Under the pieces are notes generated by a model. The model searched no databases. It saw nothing but the letters and a program-made list of their open reading frames with translations, and was not told the origin of the DNA. 64,000 bases of DNA, from contig UQXZ01000005.1 in assembly GCA_900545225.1 (NCBI GenBank), positions 1 through 64,000 on the forward strand, given 5' to 3'. Of the stretch, positions 46,292 to 53,815 are shown in pieces. The stretch's first letter is position 1, and each line of letters opens with the position of its first letter. Made by a program: the position numbers and the translations under genes. Source of the stretch: an uncultured Eubacteriales bacterium (GTDB taxonomy: Bacteria > Bacillota > Clostridia > Lachnospirales > Lachnospiraceae).

Positions 46292-46376
46292 GCAGTCGTG
46301 GCGGAATTGGCATACGCGCTAGACTAAGGATCTAGTGAGCATTGCGCTCGTGAGGGTTCAAGTCCCTCCGACTGCA
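46292..46376 (+). tRNA. tRNA-Leu (AAG)
   Basis: Class II tRNA. Acceptor GCAGTCG pairs with CGACTGC, discriminator A. The anticodon stem CTAGA/TCTAG encloses the loop CTAAGGA, which gives anticodon AAG. A long variable arm (TGAGC...GCTCG) and T arm GAGGG-TTCAAGT-CCCTC are present. CCA is not encoded. A34 is uncommon for bacterial tRNA-Leu. Confidence 0.95.
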
Positions 46377-46382
46377 TTACTG

Positions 46383-46412
46383 AAACCCCCGCTCAATTGA
46401 GCGGGGGTTTTG
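46383..46412 (+). terminator. Terminator after tRNA-Leu (AAG)
   Basis: Perfect stem AAACCCCCGCTC / GAGCGGGGGTTT with loop AATT, then TTTT. Confidence 0.9.
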
Positions 46413-46472
46413 CTATAAATAAATTAAATTTTCAGATGGAAATATTTAATTTAAACTTTCAATTTTATCCCT

Positions 46473-46556
46473 GCGGAAGTGTCGGAATCGGCAGACGAGC
46501 AAGATTCAGATTCTTGTGTGAGTAATCACGTGTGAGTTCAAGTCTCATCTTCCGCA
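46473..46556 (+). tRNA. tRNA-Leu (CAG)
   Basis: Acceptor GCGGAAG pairs with CTTCCGC, discriminator A. Anticodon stem CAAGA/TCTTG encloses TTCAGAT, giving anticodon CAG for CUG codons. The variable arm (GTGAGTAATCAC) and T arm (GTGAG-TTCAAGT-CTCAT) complete a class II tRNA. CCA is not encoded. Confidence 0.95.
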
Positions 46557-46561
46557 CTATT

Positions 46562-46593
46562 AAAAGAGCTCCTGTATTACAGGAGCTCTTTTT
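46562..46593 (+). terminator. Terminator after tRNA-Leu (CAG)
   Basis: Perfect stem AAAAGAGCTCCTGT / ACAGGAGCTCTTTT with loop ATT(A) and T run. Confidence 0.9.
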
Positions 46594-46642
46594 GTTGCAT
46601 TTAAACCCAACATTTGTAGAATACATTGAATACAACATAAAG

Positions 46643-46671
46643 TTGTCATATAAAAACTACAATGCTATAAT
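46643..46671 (+). promoter_or_regulatory. Promoter of SCIFF gene
   Basis: TTGTCA (46643-46648), 17 bases, consensus TATAAT (46666-46671), 37 bases before the peptide start: a strong-looking vegetative promoter. Confidence 0.75.
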
Positions 46672-46708
46672 ATGCACATATTTGTTTAGTTCTTTAGGAG
46701 GGTTTACC

Positions 46709-46858
46709 ATGAAGCATATTAAGACACTTAACGAAAGAGTTTTAAAGGATACAATTGAGCATGGCGGTTGTGGTGAATGCCAGACATCATGTCAGTCAGC
46801 ATGTAAGACATCTTGTACAGTTGGTAATCAGCACTGCGAAAACGAAAACAACAAGTAA
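46709..46858 (+). CDS. scfA: SCIFF ranthipeptide precursor
   Basis: A 49-residue peptide of the SCIFF (six cysteines in forty-five residues) family, a hallmark of Clostridia. It begins MKHIKTLNERVLKDT, and the core has six cysteines at 21, 24, 28, 32, 36 and 43 (spacing 3, 4, 4, 4, 7). In this family the maturase joins Cys sulfurs to the beta or gamma carbons of acceptor residues to form thioethers; the final role is unclear, with quorum-like roles reported in some clostridia. AGGAGGG lies 7 bases before the ATG. A terminator separates it from the maturase gene. Confidence 0.95.
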   Translation: MKHIKTLNERVLKDTIEHGGCGECQTSCQSACKTSCTVGNQHCENENNK

Positions 46859-46879
46859 TACTTTCTAAAAGTATTTGAA

Positions 46880-46908
46880 GGGAGCGCTTTTTAAGCGCTC
46901 CTTATTTT
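46880..46908 (+). terminator. Terminator between scfA and scfB
   Basis: Perfect stem GGAGCGCTT / AAGCGCTCC with a TTT-type loop, followed by TTATTTT. Confidence 0.8.
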
Positions 46909-47026
46909 ATGTATTAACGTATCATAAATGAACAATTGGTAACGGAATATTTTTTGGGTTTATGATACAAATATAAGATGGGTTAAAAAGAGTAACTTAT
47001 TATAAAGAGATAGGGGTTTTTGTGTA

Positions 47027-48427
47027 ATGGTTCATCAGTATAAAAATAACGGTTACAACATTGTAATGGATATTAACAGCGGTGCGATTCATGTAGTTGA
47101 TGATGTTGTTTATGACACATTATTACTTATGGATGAGCAGATGCTTCCGGAAGAAGAGGTTTTAGCAAGATATAATGCAAAATGCTCTGAGGGTGCAACA
47201 GATATCAGCACATCATATACAGAAGCAGAGATCAAAGAAGCATATGAGGAAATTAAAGAGCTTTATGATGCTGAAATGTTATTTACAGAAGACATTTACA
47301 AGCCTGTAATTGAGGATCTCGATAAGAGACCTATAGTTCTTAAGGCACTCTGTCTTCATATAGCACACGACTGTAATCTTGCCTGTGAGTACTGCTTTGC
47401 AGGTAAGGGTGAATATCAGGGCGAGAAGGCCATGATGAGCTTTGAGACAGGTAAGAAGGCTCTTGATTACATGGTAGCCAATTCAGGCAGCAGAAGACAT
47501 TTAGAGGTTGACTTCTTTGGTGGTGAGCCAACAATGAATTTCGAGGTTGTTAAGAAGCTTGTAGATTACGGTAGAGAGCTTGAGAAGAAGCACGATAAGG
47601 TATTCCGTTTTACATTAACAACTAACGGTCTTCTTGTTGATGATGAAATGATCGAATACATGAATAAAGAGATGTCAAATGTTGTTCTCAGTATTGACGG
47701 AAGAAAAGAAGTTAACGACAGAATGCGTCCTACAAGAAATCATGCAGGAAGCACATATGACATTATCGTTCCAAAGTACAAGAAGATAGCTGACAGCAGA
47801 AATCAGGAAAGATATTACGTAAGAGGAACATTTACTCATAACAACCTTGATTTCTCAAAGGATGTTTTACATTTAGCTGATTTAGGATTTAAGGAAATCT
47901 CAGTTGAGCCTGTTGTAGCTCCAAGCAGCGAGCCATATGCAATTAAAGAAGAAGATTTACCAACACTTCTTAATGAATATGACATCCTTGCAAAGGAAAT
48001 CGTAAAGAGAACAAAAGAGGGCAGAGGCTTTGACTTCTTCCACTTTATGATTGACCTTGAAGGCGGTCCATGTGCAACAAAGAGATTACAGGGGTGTGGA
48101 TCGGGTTGTGAATATGTATCAATCACTCCTACAGGAGAGATTTACCCATGTCATCAGTTCGTAGGTATCGATAACATGGAACTCGGAAATCTTGATGAGG
48201 GTATTAAGAGAGAAGATATCAGACAGGAATTCCACAAGAGTAACGTTTATACAAAGCCTGATTGTGAAAAATGTTTCGCTAAGTTCTACTGTAGTGGTGG
48301 TTGTGCAGCTAATGCATACAACTTCTCAGGTGATATCAACGGCAATTATGAAATCGGCTGTGAATTACAGAGAAAAAGAGTTGAGTGTGCAATTATGATT
48401 AAGGCAGCTCTTGCTGATACAGAATGA
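47027..48427 (+). CDS. scfB: SCIFF radical SAM maturase
   Basis: Radical SAM enzyme (466 residues) that installs thioether cross-links in the SCIFF peptide. The N-terminal about 90 residues resemble the peptide-binding domain (MVHQYKNNGYNIVMDINSG). The radical SAM CxxxCxxC is C116, C120, C123 (CNLACEYC). The C-terminal SPASM-type region contains many cysteines (CATKRLQGCGSGC, CHQF, CEKCFAKFYCSGGC, GCELQRKRVEC) binding auxiliary Fe-S clusters. The ribosome binding site is weak (ATAGGGG). The gene begins 168 bases after scfA. Confidence 0.95.
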   Translation: MVHQYKNNGYNIVMDINSGAIHVVDDVVYDTLLLMDEQMLPEEEVLARYNAKCSEGATDISTSYTEAEIKEAYEEIKELYDAEMLFTEDIYKPVIEDLDKRPIVLKALCLHIAHDCNLACEYCFAGKGEYQGEKAMMSFETGKKALDYMVANSGSRRHLEVDFFGGEPTMNFEVVKKLVDYGRELEKKHDKVFRFTLTTNGLLVDDEMIEYMNKEMSNVVLSIDGRKEVNDRMRPTRNHAGSTYDIIVPKYKKIADSRNQERYYVRGTFTHNNLDFSKDVLHLADLGFKEISVEPVVAPSSEPYAIKEEDLPTLLNEYDILAKEIVKRTKEGRGFDFFHFMIDLEGGPCATKRLQGCGSGCEYVSITPTGEIYPCHQFVGIDNMELGNLDEGIKREDIRQEFHKSNVYTKPDCEKCFAKFYCSGGCAANAYNFSGDINGNYEIGCELQRKRVECAIMIKAALADTE

Positions 48428-48432
48428 TGAAT

Positions 48433-48549
48433 AGGGTGCAACGCACCCTGTTTCTACGCAGTGCATTGATATGCACTTTTGATGCAATAAGGTGCGTTGC
48501 ACTGAAATGTACTTTTAATGAAATGGGATGCGATGCACCCCATTTCATT
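48433..48549. repeat. Tandem and inverted repeats after scfB
   Basis: A hairpin AGGGTGC-AAC-GCACCCT (48433-48449) is followed by two tandem 36-bp units (48467-48502 and 48503-48538) that agree at 28 of 36 positions, each containing ATG-ACTTTT and ending TGCAC. The final hairpin AATGAAATGGG / CCCATTTCATT (48517-48527 with 48539-48549) may act as a terminator for scfB. Related words occur at 61798-61838. Confidence 0.65.
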
Positions 48550-48601
48550 GTGTTTATGACTATGTTTATTTTCTTAAAGGAAGGATCTGTAAGTTAATAA
48601 T

Positions 48602-50428
48602 ATGAGTAATAAAGAGTGGAGAGTATATACAAAGGCTGCTGATTTCAACGGTCTTGCAAAGGAATTTAATATAGATCCCGTTGTTGCGAGAATACTTGTT
48701 AACAGAGACATAAAAGAAAGTGATATTGCAGGCTTTGTTAATCCTGACTTTGGAAAGCTTCATGATCCATTTCTCATGAAGGGAATGAGAGAAGCGGTTG
48801 ATATTATTCACAGATCCATTTCTAACGGAGAGAGAATAAGAGCAGTCGGGGATTACGATATCGATGGTACTTCATCATGTGGAATACTTGTACGAGGCTT
48901 AACTAACATCGGTGCATATGTGGATGCAAGAGTTCCTCACAGAATAAAGGACGGATACGGAATTAATAAATCAATGATAGACATTGCAAAGGCTGATGGT
49001 GTATCCACTATAATTACATGTGATAACGGAATTGCTGCAAGAGAAGCGGCAGTCTATGCAAAAGAGTGTGGTGTTAAGCTTATTATTACGGATCACCATG
49101 AGGTTCCTTATGAGATTGTAAATGGAGAAAAGAATTATATTTTTCCGGATGCTGATGTAATTATAGATCCTAAGCAGCCGGGATGTGAGTATCCGTTTAA
49201 GGAATTATGCGGTGCAGGGGTGGCATGGAAGCTTATATGCGCTCTTGGAGTTGATGAGGAGATATTAATACAGACTCTTCAGCTTGCTGCATTTGCCACA
49301 ATAGGCGATATCGTATCACTTCAGGGTGAGAACAGAATACTGGCTAAAAAAGGCCTCGAATTAATCAATAAATTAAAGACTGTTTCGGAGTATTATGATT
49401 CCTATTCAGAATATGAAGAAATGGATTTTGTGGATGATTATGAGTCAGAAAGCTATGATATTGTAAAAAATGCTCAGAAATCAGCAGCCATTTTAGGTTT
49501 AAATGCTCTTATAAACGTCACAGGGTATACAGATAAGAATATCGGTGCATTTGAAGTAGGATTTATCCTTGGGCCATGTATAAATGCAGCAGGACGCCTT
49601 GATGATGCCATGAATGCGGTTAACCTGTTTTTAACTGATGATTATGAAGAAGCACTGGTAATTGCCAGTAAAATTAATGAACTTAATAACACCAGAAAAA
49701 ATATGACACTGGATGCTGTTAACAGGGCAATCAGAATAATCAGTCAGGAGGGGCTTGCAGACAACAATGTTATAGTCTGCTATATTCCTGACTGCCATGA
49801 AGCTCTTGCAGGTCTTGTAGCCGGCAGAATTACGGCTCAGTACTATAAGCCGACGATTATCTTAACGGATGCCATGGGAGACTTTGAAGGACAGGCTAAG
49901 GCATCCGCCAGATCAATAGAGGGCTTTAACATGCATGAGGCACTTACATCAGTAAGTGATCTGTTGTTAAAGTTCGGTGGTCATAAAATGGCAGCGGGAT
50001 TTTCCATTAATATTTCCGATATTCCGGAATTTACAAAAAGAATAAATGAATATCCTGCTGATCTGGGTACATATAAGGAAACAGTGTGGATAGATGTTCC
50101 AATGCCACCTTCTTATGTGAGTGAAAAGCTCATTAATGAAATAAATATGCTTGCTCCATTTGGAGAGGGCAATAAGAAACCGTTATTTGCTTTTAAGGGA
50201 TTAAAGGTTGTTGATGCCCGTGTTCTTGGTCAGAAAAACAATTTCTTAAAGCTCTTACTTGAAATGGAAAATGGAAAGAGATTTGTCGGTGTAAAGTTTA
50301 TCAGCGCCGGTGATAAGATTCCTCAAGCCGGTAATGTGGTATCTGTTACATATTTCCCGGAAATAAATATATATGATGGTAATAAAAGCCTTCAGCTTAG
50401 AGTTGAAGACTTCGTAAGTATAAGCTGA
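48602..50428 (+). CDS. recJ: Single-stranded-DNA exonuclease RecJ
   Basis: 5'-3' exonuclease of the DHH family acting in recombination and repair. DHH-family motifs are present: GDYDIDGTSS (83-92), DHHEVP (about 164-169), the DHHA1 motif FGGHKMAAGFS (about 458-468) and a C-terminal OB fold. With 608 residues it is slightly longer than average. AAAGGAAGGA lies about 16 bases before the ATG, which is far, but the start MSNKEWRVYTKAADFNG aligns with RecJ N-termini and no better start is available. Confidence 0.94.
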   Translation: MSNKEWRVYTKAADFNGLAKEFNIDPVVARILVNRDIKESDIAGFVNPDFGKLHDPFLMKGMREAVDIIHRSISNGERIRAVGDYDIDGTSSCGILVRGLTNIGAYVDARVPHRIKDGYGINKSMIDIAKADGVSTIITCDNGIAAREAAVYAKECGVKLIITDHHEVPYEIVNGEKNYIFPDADVIIDPKQPGCEYPFKELCGAGVAWKLICALGVDEEILIQTLQLAAFATIGDIVSLQGENRILAKKGLELINKLKTVSEYYDSYSEYEEMDFVDDYESESYDIVKNAQKSAAILGLNALINVTGYTDKNIGAFEVGFILGPCINAAGRLDDAMNAVNLFLTDDYEEALVIASKINELNNTRKNMTLDAVNRAIRIISQEGLADNNVIVCYIPDCHEALAGLVAGRITAQYYKPTIILTDAMGDFEGQAKASARSIEGFNMHEALTSVSDLLLKFGGHKMAAGFSINISDIPEFTKRINEYPADLGTYKETVWIDVPMPPSYVSEKLINEINMLAPFGEGNKKPLFAFKGLKVVDARVLGQKNNFLKLLLEMENGKRFVGVKFISAGDKIPQAGNVVSVTYFPEINIYDGNKSLQLRVEDFVSIS

Positions 50429-50443
50429 GAATAATTACAAAAT

Positions 50444-50477
50444 AAAAACGGTCAGATTAAATCTGACCGTTTATTTT
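50444..50477 (+). terminator. Terminator after recJ
   Basis: AAAAACGGTCAGATT pairs with AATCTGACCGTTT around a tiny A-rich loop, then TATTTTT. Confidence 0.85.
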
Positions 50478-50524
50478 TATCTTTATATTAACTTGAAATC
50501 GTAAGCACACAGATATCTTTTATG

Positions 50525-51826
50525 TCAGGTATCTATATGATGTGATTTTCTGTTAATAAATGTTGTACTGTATTTTGAGTACATAATTTTCTGAGTTTTA
50601 TAAATACTGAAGTATTCGGAAATTAGGTAACTTACCGCAACGCATATCATGGTGTAGTAAATCTGACTGGCACCAAATAATTCCACGGAGAATACTATGG
50701 CCGTGATCGGACTGTTTGTAACACCGCAGAATACGGCTGCCATTCCACATGCCACAACAAGTGGGATTGGAAGTCCAAACATAGGTGCAAGGAAACTTCC
50801 CAGTGAGGCACCCACGAACATGGCAGGAGCAATTTCTCCTCCCTTGAATCCGGCGCCCAGGGACACCGCCGTAAACAGTATTTTCAGCAGGAATACATAC
50901 CATGGTGCGGAAACAAACAGTAAATCAGGAATCTGGCTGATACCTGTTCCAAGGTACTCATTTGACTGTAATACAAGTGTAAGAAGCGCTACAATTCCTC
51001 CACCTACAGCCATTATTAAGTACTGGTTCTTTAATACAGCTTTGAAGAACTTTGAAAATGTTTCAAATGCTACTATGTAGAGCATACTTACAGCCGCAAA
51101 TATGATTCCGAGTAATACAAGCTTACTACCGCTGGCAAAGTTAATTGATGGAACATCACCTATTGAAAATGTAGTTGCAGCTATTCCCATATATTTGGAA
51201 ATACCTCTCGCAATAATTGCTGATAAGAAGCATGGTACGATGGCTGCGTAATGCATAACACCAACGCTGACAACTTCCATGGCAAATATTGATGAGGCAG
51301 CGGGAGCACCGAAAACTACTGCGTAGCAGGCGCCCATACCGGCCATAATAAGAACATGCTTATCATTTTCATCCAGACGGAAAATTCGTCCCAGTGTATT
51401 ACCGAAGGATCCACCCATCTGGAAGTTGGCAGATCCTCGACCGCATGAACCACCGCACAGGTGTGTAAGTAACATTCCTGAGAAGATAAGAGGTATTACT
51501 CGGAATGAAATTTTTTCACCGGACTGTACGGACTGGATAATAAGGTTACTTCCTGTATTTCCTGCCTGTCTGAATATCTGATACAGGAATACTATGAAAA
51601 CACCTGCAAGAGGGAGGAAATATACAAGCCATGGATTTTCCAATCGGAGATTTGTGACAAAATTATATGCGTGTGTCGCAAATGTACCTAAAAAGCCAAG
51701 AACCACACCTAAAATAATGGAATAAAAACACCATTTTATAAGTGTTACAAAGGCTAATCTCTCTTTGTTGGCAAATTCGCCTACATCCTTTTTGTCATAA
51801 AAAAACTTTTTTGTAAAACGAGACAT
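50525..51826 (-). CDS. CLC family chloride channel-like protein
   Basis: 433 residues, about ten membrane segments, with CLC-family landmarks: GSNLIIQSV, GGSFGNTLGRIF and GGEIAPAMFVGASLG. In the filter motif the usual GREGP is GRGSA (129-133), so the external gating glutamate is replaced by glycine, and the internal proton glutamate next to FGAPAASSIFAMEVV (172-186) appears as Val. By hand alignment this suggests passive channel activity rather than Cl-/H+ exchange; the anion could be chloride or another halide. It overlaps the CYTH gene by one base (TAATG), so both are likely cotranscribed. Confidence 0.85.
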   Translation of the reverse strand: MSRFTKKFFYDKKDVGEFANKERLAFVTLIKWCFYSIILGVVLGFLGTFATHAYNFVTNLRLENPWLVYFLPLAGVFIVFLYQIFRQAGNTGSNLIIQSVQSGEKISFRVIPLIFSGMLLTHLCGGSCGRGSANFQMGGSFGNTLGRIFRLDENDKHVLIMAGMGACYAVVFGAPAASSIFAMEVVSVGVMHYAAIVPCFLSAIIARGISKYMGIAATTFSIGDVPSINFASGSKLVLLGIIFAAVSMLYIVAFETFSKFFKAVLKNQYLIMAVGGGIVALLTLVLQSNEYLGTGISQIPDLLFVSAPWYVFLLKILFTAVSLGAGFKGGEIAPAMFVGASLGSFLAPMFGLPIPLVVACGMAAVFCGVTNSPITAIVFSVELFGASQIYYTMICVAVSYLISEYFSIYKTQKIMYSKYSTTFINRKSHHIDT

Positions 51827-52293
51827 TATAAATCCCTTTCGGTCGGAAGACCAAACTTGCTTAAATGTGCATTAGAATATCTTTTGTCCATTGTAACTTC
51901 TTCACCAAACCAGTGTGGTGGAACATATTCATCTGCTTCTTCAACAGAATCAAATTCAACCTCTGCAACTACCAGTCCTTCAAGATCTTTTTCAAATATA
52001 TCCAGTTCAATGGTAAATGCACCGTGAGGTATTTCATATCTCTTCTTTGAAATGATTATTCCATCACTTTTTGGTAAAAGATGTTCATAGGCTTCTTCTG
52101 TAAGTGGAAGATTGGCTTCTTCATGGGCTAAAGCCACGCCGCCTGATTTATATGTCATATAATATAAATCATTATCTTTTCTTACTCTGATTGCCGGAAC
52201 TGTACAAAGATATCCCTGTTCGATAATTCGTAATTTATAACTATCTAAATTATCAGGTATTGATTTAACCAAAAATTTCTTTTCTATTTCCAT
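51826..52293 (-). CDS. CYTH domain protein
   Basis: Small triphosphate tunnel metalloenzyme-like protein. It starts MEIEKKFLV, the ExExK signature, and has the tunnel-lining charged residues in RIIEQGYLC, RVRKDNDLYYMTYKSGG and RYEIPHGAFTIELDIF. Members cleave inorganic or organic triphosphates; the substrate here is unknown. An in-frame TTG ten residues upstream (52323) exists, but neither start has a clear Shine-Dalgarno site, and the ATG at 52293 matches the family N-terminus, so 155 residues is preferred. It is coupled to the CLC gene. Confidence 0.88.
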   Translation of the reverse strand: MEIEKKFLVKSIPDNLDSYKLRIIEQGYLCTVPAIRVRKDNDLYYMTYKSGGVALAHEEANLPLTEEAYEHLLPKSDGIIISKKRYEIPHGAFTIELDIFEKDLEGLVVAEVEFDSVEEADEYVPPHWFGEEVTMDKRYSNAHLSKFGLPTERDL

Positions 52294-52424
52294 AGTTTTA
52301 TACGTAAATCCATTTATAAACAAAAAATAGCGATTTTCATCGCCGTTACAAATATATAATCTATATCAAAAAGAAAAAAAAACAATGAATATTATTAAAA
52401 ATGATAAGAAGAAAGAAAAATAAA

Positions 52425-52452
52425 AAACTGGCTTATAAAAATAAGCCAGTTC
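52425..52452 (-). terminator. Terminator of the HU gene
   Basis: Stem AACTGGCTTAT / ATAAGCCAGTT; read on the minus strand it is followed by TTTTTTATTTTT and ends transcription from the HU gene. Confidence 0.8.
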
Positions 52453-52526
52453 CAATAAATCTTTATTAAATAAATTCTTCTATTAAATGTCGGATTTATT
52501 TAAATAATAATTATTTTATTATCAGA

Positions 52527-52853
52527 TTATTTCTTTTTCTTAGCTGCAACCTTAGCAGGAGCCTTCTTAGCTTCAGCCTTTACGTTAACAAGGTCCTTAA
52601 GAGCTTTACCAGGCTTAAACTTAGGTGCGATTGAAGCAGGAATCTGAATTTCAGCACCTGTCTGTGGGTTTTTACCAACTCTTGCAGCTCTTTCAGATGT
52701 TTCGAATGTACCGAAACCTACAAGCTGAATCTTGTTTCCTTCTTTAAGCTCTTCTGAAACTGTCTCGATGAATGCTGCTAAAAACTTCTCAGCATCTACC
52801 TTCTTAATGTCAGCTTTCTCTGAAATTGCAGCAATTAATTCGCTCTTATTCAT
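52527..52853 (-). CDS. hup: DNA-binding protein HU
   Basis: Histone-like protein that bends and compacts DNA. The HU fold spans about residues 1-90 (MNKSELIAAISEKADIKK, GFGTFETSERAAR and the arm GKNPQTGAEIQIPAS). An extra Lys/Ala-rich tail (about 91-108, AEAKKAPAKVAAKKKK) makes it 108 residues, longer than the usual 90-92. On the minus strand GAGGGAGGAT precedes the ATG. A strong promoter lies upstream. Confidence 0.96.
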   Translation of the reverse strand: MNKSELIAAISEKADIKKVDAEKFLAAFIETVSEELKEGNKIQLVGFGTFETSERAARVGKNPQTGAEIQIPASIAPKFKPGKALKDLVNVKAEAKKAPAKVAAKKKK

Positions 52854-52899
52854 AATTGTTATCCTCCCTCAAATTGGACAATTTAAAATACACGTTTTA

Positions 52900-52928
52900 C
52901 TTATAATCTATTATGCTTTTATTGTCAA
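52900..52928 (-). promoter_or_regulatory. Promoter of the HU gene
   Basis: On the minus strand TTGACA (52928-52923), 17 bases, TATAAG (52905-52900), 47 bases before the hup start. Confidence 0.75.
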
Positions 52929-53016
52929 TAAAAAAAGCCAAAAAGCTTGATAAAAAGTGACTTTCAAGGGATCTTTGGTTGCAAATACAACTATATTTGA
53001 AACAATATTTTACTAT

Positions 53017-53034
53017 TTGTTAATTTATTATCAG
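53017..53034. promoter_or_regulatory. Candidate Rex operator
   Basis: TTGTTAATTTATTATCAG resembles the clostridial Rex-box form TTGTTAA-N4-TTAACAA with two mismatches in the right half. It lies about 90 bases before rex, so autoregulation is possible but unproven. Confidence 0.3.
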
Positions 53035-53124
53035 AGTGCTATTATTTAAAAATGAACATATGTTAACGGATTGTTATTAATAATGGAGTAACACCGCTTT
53101 TTTAGCAGATTTGGAGAAAATAAA

Positions 53125-53799
53125 ATGAAAGATGGCGACACCAAAAAGATTTCAGTAGCGGTGGTAAAAAGATTACCAATATACAGAAGACATTTGAAGG
53201 ACTTAATGGATGCAGGAATATACAGAATCTCATCAAAGGAACTGAGTCTCAGAATGAAAACCACATCATCTCAGATAAGACAGGATCTGAATCAGTTTGG
53301 TACATTTGGTCAGCAGGGGTACGGTTATAACGTAAGAAATTTATATGATGAAATATGCAGTATTCTCGGTCTGAAGGAAAAACATAACACTATAATTATA
53401 GGAACAAGCACAACATTAAGAGCCCTAATAAGCAAACATAATCTGCTTGGAAGAGAGTCATTTCCTGTTGTGGGAGTATTTGATACAAACAGGGTAAATG
53501 TAGGAGAGAATCTAGACGGATATATAATTAAGGATCTTAAGGATTTAAAGGATCTTCTTAAGGAAACTACTGTAGATATTGCAATAGTTGAGCTTTTCAA
53601 AAATGAAGTTAAGTCCGTGGTTAATGAATTAATCGACAATGAAATTAAGGAAATCCTCAATATTTCTGATACGGATCTCAGATATGCGTCAGACGTACAT
53701 ATTGAAAATATTAATATTTCGGATGCGCTTTTAAGACTGTCATTCCATGCATCTGAAAGAAAAAGAGAAGAAGCAGGCGATTTATCTGAAGATATGTGA
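53125..53799 (+). CDS. rex: Redox-sensing repressor Rex, divergent
   Basis: Rex represses fermentation genes until NADH binding releases it from DNA. The winged-helix N-terminal domain is well conserved (KRLPIYRRHLKDL, RISSKELSLRMKTTSSQIRQ, GTFGQQGYGYNV). The Rossmann domain is diverged: the usual GxGNxG near residue 93 is GTSTTL (93-98), while FPVVGVFDTN and the C-terminal ILNISDTDL and LRLSF segments align. The glycine loss may weaken or change nucleotide binding. The 224 residues are normal. The NAD(P)HX repair gene follows after 16 bases. The Shine-Dalgarno site is only GGAGAAAA. Confidence 0.85.
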   Translation: MKDGDTKKISVAVVKRLPIYRRHLKDLMDAGIYRISSKELSLRMKTTSSQIRQDLNQFGTFGQQGYGYNVRNLYDEICSILGLKEKHNTIIIGTSTTLRALISKHNLLGRESFPVVGVFDTNRVNVGENLDGYIIKDLKDLKDLLKETTVDIAIVELFKNEVKSVVNELIDNEIKEILNISDTDLRYASDVHIENINISDALLRLSFHASERKREEAGDLSEDM

Positions 53800-53815
53800 A
53801 TAAAGGAGATACTGT

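Noticed and set aside
48433..48549. CRISPR-like repeat array
   Set aside because: There are only two diverged, directly adjacent 36-bp units, no regular spacers and no cas genes.
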